A DNA stretch of 5,933 nucleotides from Gammaproteobacteria bacterium (GTDB lineage: Bacteria; Pseudomonadota; Gammaproteobacteria; DSM-19610), in contig DRQL01000282.1 in the NCBI GenBank assembly GCA_011371465.1, positions 1 to 5,933 on the forward strand, written 5' to 3'. The notes under the pieces were generated by a model. It did not search any database and had not been told where the DNA came from. It saw only the letters and a list, made by a program, of their open reading frames with translations. Made by a program: the position numbers and the translations under genes. Positions 5,234 through 5,933 of this stretch are shown piece by piece. Every line of letters starts with the position of its first letter. Position 1 is the stretch's first letter.

Positions 5234-5933
5234 GCCGCGTTGCCCTGCTGTGCTTTTTCGTGTGCCTCGATCAGGCCGATGAAGGCATCCTCCATGGTCG
5301 GGTCCGGCGTCTGTTCGTTACGAAAGCGCGCCTTCATGTCGGCCGGGGTGCCTTCCGCCAGCACTTCGCCCTCGGCCATGATGACCAGCCGGTCGCAGTA
5401 GTTGGCCTCGTCCATGAAATGGGTGGTCACCAGCACCGTGACACCCGATTCCGCCAGCGCGTTGATACGCTGCCAGAACTCGCGGCGCGCCAGCGGGTCG
5501 ACACCCGAGGTGGGTTCATCCAGGAACAGGATGTCAGGCTCGTGCATCAGCGCAGCGGCCATGGCCAGGCGCTGCTTGTAACCCAGCGGCAGGTCACCGG
5601 CCGATGTATTGGCGTACTCCGCCAGCTCGAAGGCTTGCAGCGCCCAGTCGATACGCTGCTTCGCCCGCTTGCGGCCGAGTCCGTAGGCGCTGGCGAAAAA
5701 GCGCAGGTTCTGCAGCACCGTCAGGTCTACGTACAGCGAAAAACGCTGTGCCATGTAGCCCAGGCGGCCGCGCGCACGTGCCGCGGCATAGCGCAGGTCC
5801 AGGCCGGCAACGTGCACCTCGCCCGCAGACACGGGCAACAAACCGCACAACATGCGGAAGGTCGTGGACTTGCCCGCCCCGTTGGCGCCCAGCAGGCCGA
5901 AAATCTCGCCGCGCTGCACACGGAAACTGACGC
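5230..5933 (-). CDS. ybhF: ABC exporter ATPase, YbhF-like C-terminal ABC domain (cut by right edge)
   Basis: This is the C-terminal ~234 codons of the exporter ATPase. The frame is open to the right edge, reading VSFRVQRGEIFG, so the GTG at 5917-5919 is not the real start. Counting from that GTG codon as 1, the motifs are Walker A GANGAGKST 11-19, Q-loop glutamine Q58 (GYMAQRFSLY), signature LPLGYKQR 110-117, Walker B ILFLDEP 130-136, D-loop SGVDP 138-142 and H-loop His167 (VTTHFMDEA). The tail NEQTPDPTMEDAFIGLI (201-217) closely matches E. coli YbhF, whose second of two fused ABC domains uses the same LPLG-type signature in place of LSGGQ. That suggests the intact protein is a double-ABC ATPase of ~580 aa with another ABC domain off-window; a single-domain version cannot be excluded. 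All catalytic motifs are intact. The gene overlaps ybhS by 4 bp. Confidence 0.9.
   Translation of the reverse strand, partial: VSFRVQRGEIFGLLGANGAGKSTTFRMLCGLLPVSAGEVHVAGLDLRYAAARARGRLGYMAQRFSLYVDLTVLQNLRFFASAYGLGRKRAKQRIDWALQAFELAEYANTSAGDLPLGYKQRLAMAAALMHEPDILFLDEPTSGVDPLARREFWQRINALAESGVTVLVTTHFMDEANYCDRLVIMAEGEVLAEGTPADMKARFRNEQTPDPTMEDAFIGLIEAHEKAQQGNAA

Noticed and set aside
4118..5401. Long plus-strand open frame of 427 codons antisense to ybhS and the start of ybhF
   Set aside because: The product is rich in His, Gln and Arg with no domain pattern, while the minus strand encodes clear ABC proteins with intact motifs. Long antisense frames are expected in GC-biased coding DNA.

Overview
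The window reads as chromosomal DNA of a moderately GC-rich proteobacterium, most likely a gammaproteobacterium. The reasons are the cbpA-cbpM pair, a complete set of YbhF/YbhS/YbhR-type genes closely resembling the Escherichia coli proteins, and a hairpin-forming TTGGGTTACGC-type dispersed repeat of a kind I recall from environmental beta- and gammaproteobacteria. The genus cannot be named from sequence alone. Coding is dense and every gene is recognisable; the only clearly AT-rich stretch is the arsR promoter region (about 2770-2830).

Layout. (1) 1-656, plus strand: the 3' end of a DnaJ-class co-chaperone gene (cbpA, entering from the left edge) followed after 6 bp by its modulator cbpM. 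(2) 657-813: a convergent spacer with a possible terminator for cbpM. (3) 814-2781, minus strand: an arsenic resistance operon arsR-arsC-acr3, made of an ArsR repressor, a thioredoxin-type arsenate reductase and an Acr3 arsenite exporter. (4) 2782-2987: the arsR promoter/operator region and, behind it, two copies of a 30-bp repeat in perfect inverted orientation. (5) 2988-5933, minus strand: three overlapping genes for a YbhF-S-R type ABC exporter (two ABC-2 permeases and the C-terminal ABC domain of the ATPase, running off the right edge).

How they work together. ArsC reduces arsenate to arsenite, Acr3 expels arsenite, and ArsR should keep the operon silent until arsenite binds its cysteines. 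The Ybh-type genes form a separate inner-membrane export complex whose usual HlyD-like partner (YbhG) would lie beyond the right edge. CbpA and CbpM form a DnaK co-chaperone and its small inhibitor. I found no convincing evidence of a wholly new system. The most interesting details are at the arsR promoter: a perfect 22-bp dyad sits inside a near-consensus sigma-70 promoter and covers the longest possible arsR start codon, which points to the internal ATG and possibly a leaderless mRNA. The inverted repeat pair and the extra C-terminal cysteine pairs in ArsR and Acr3 are the next best leads.
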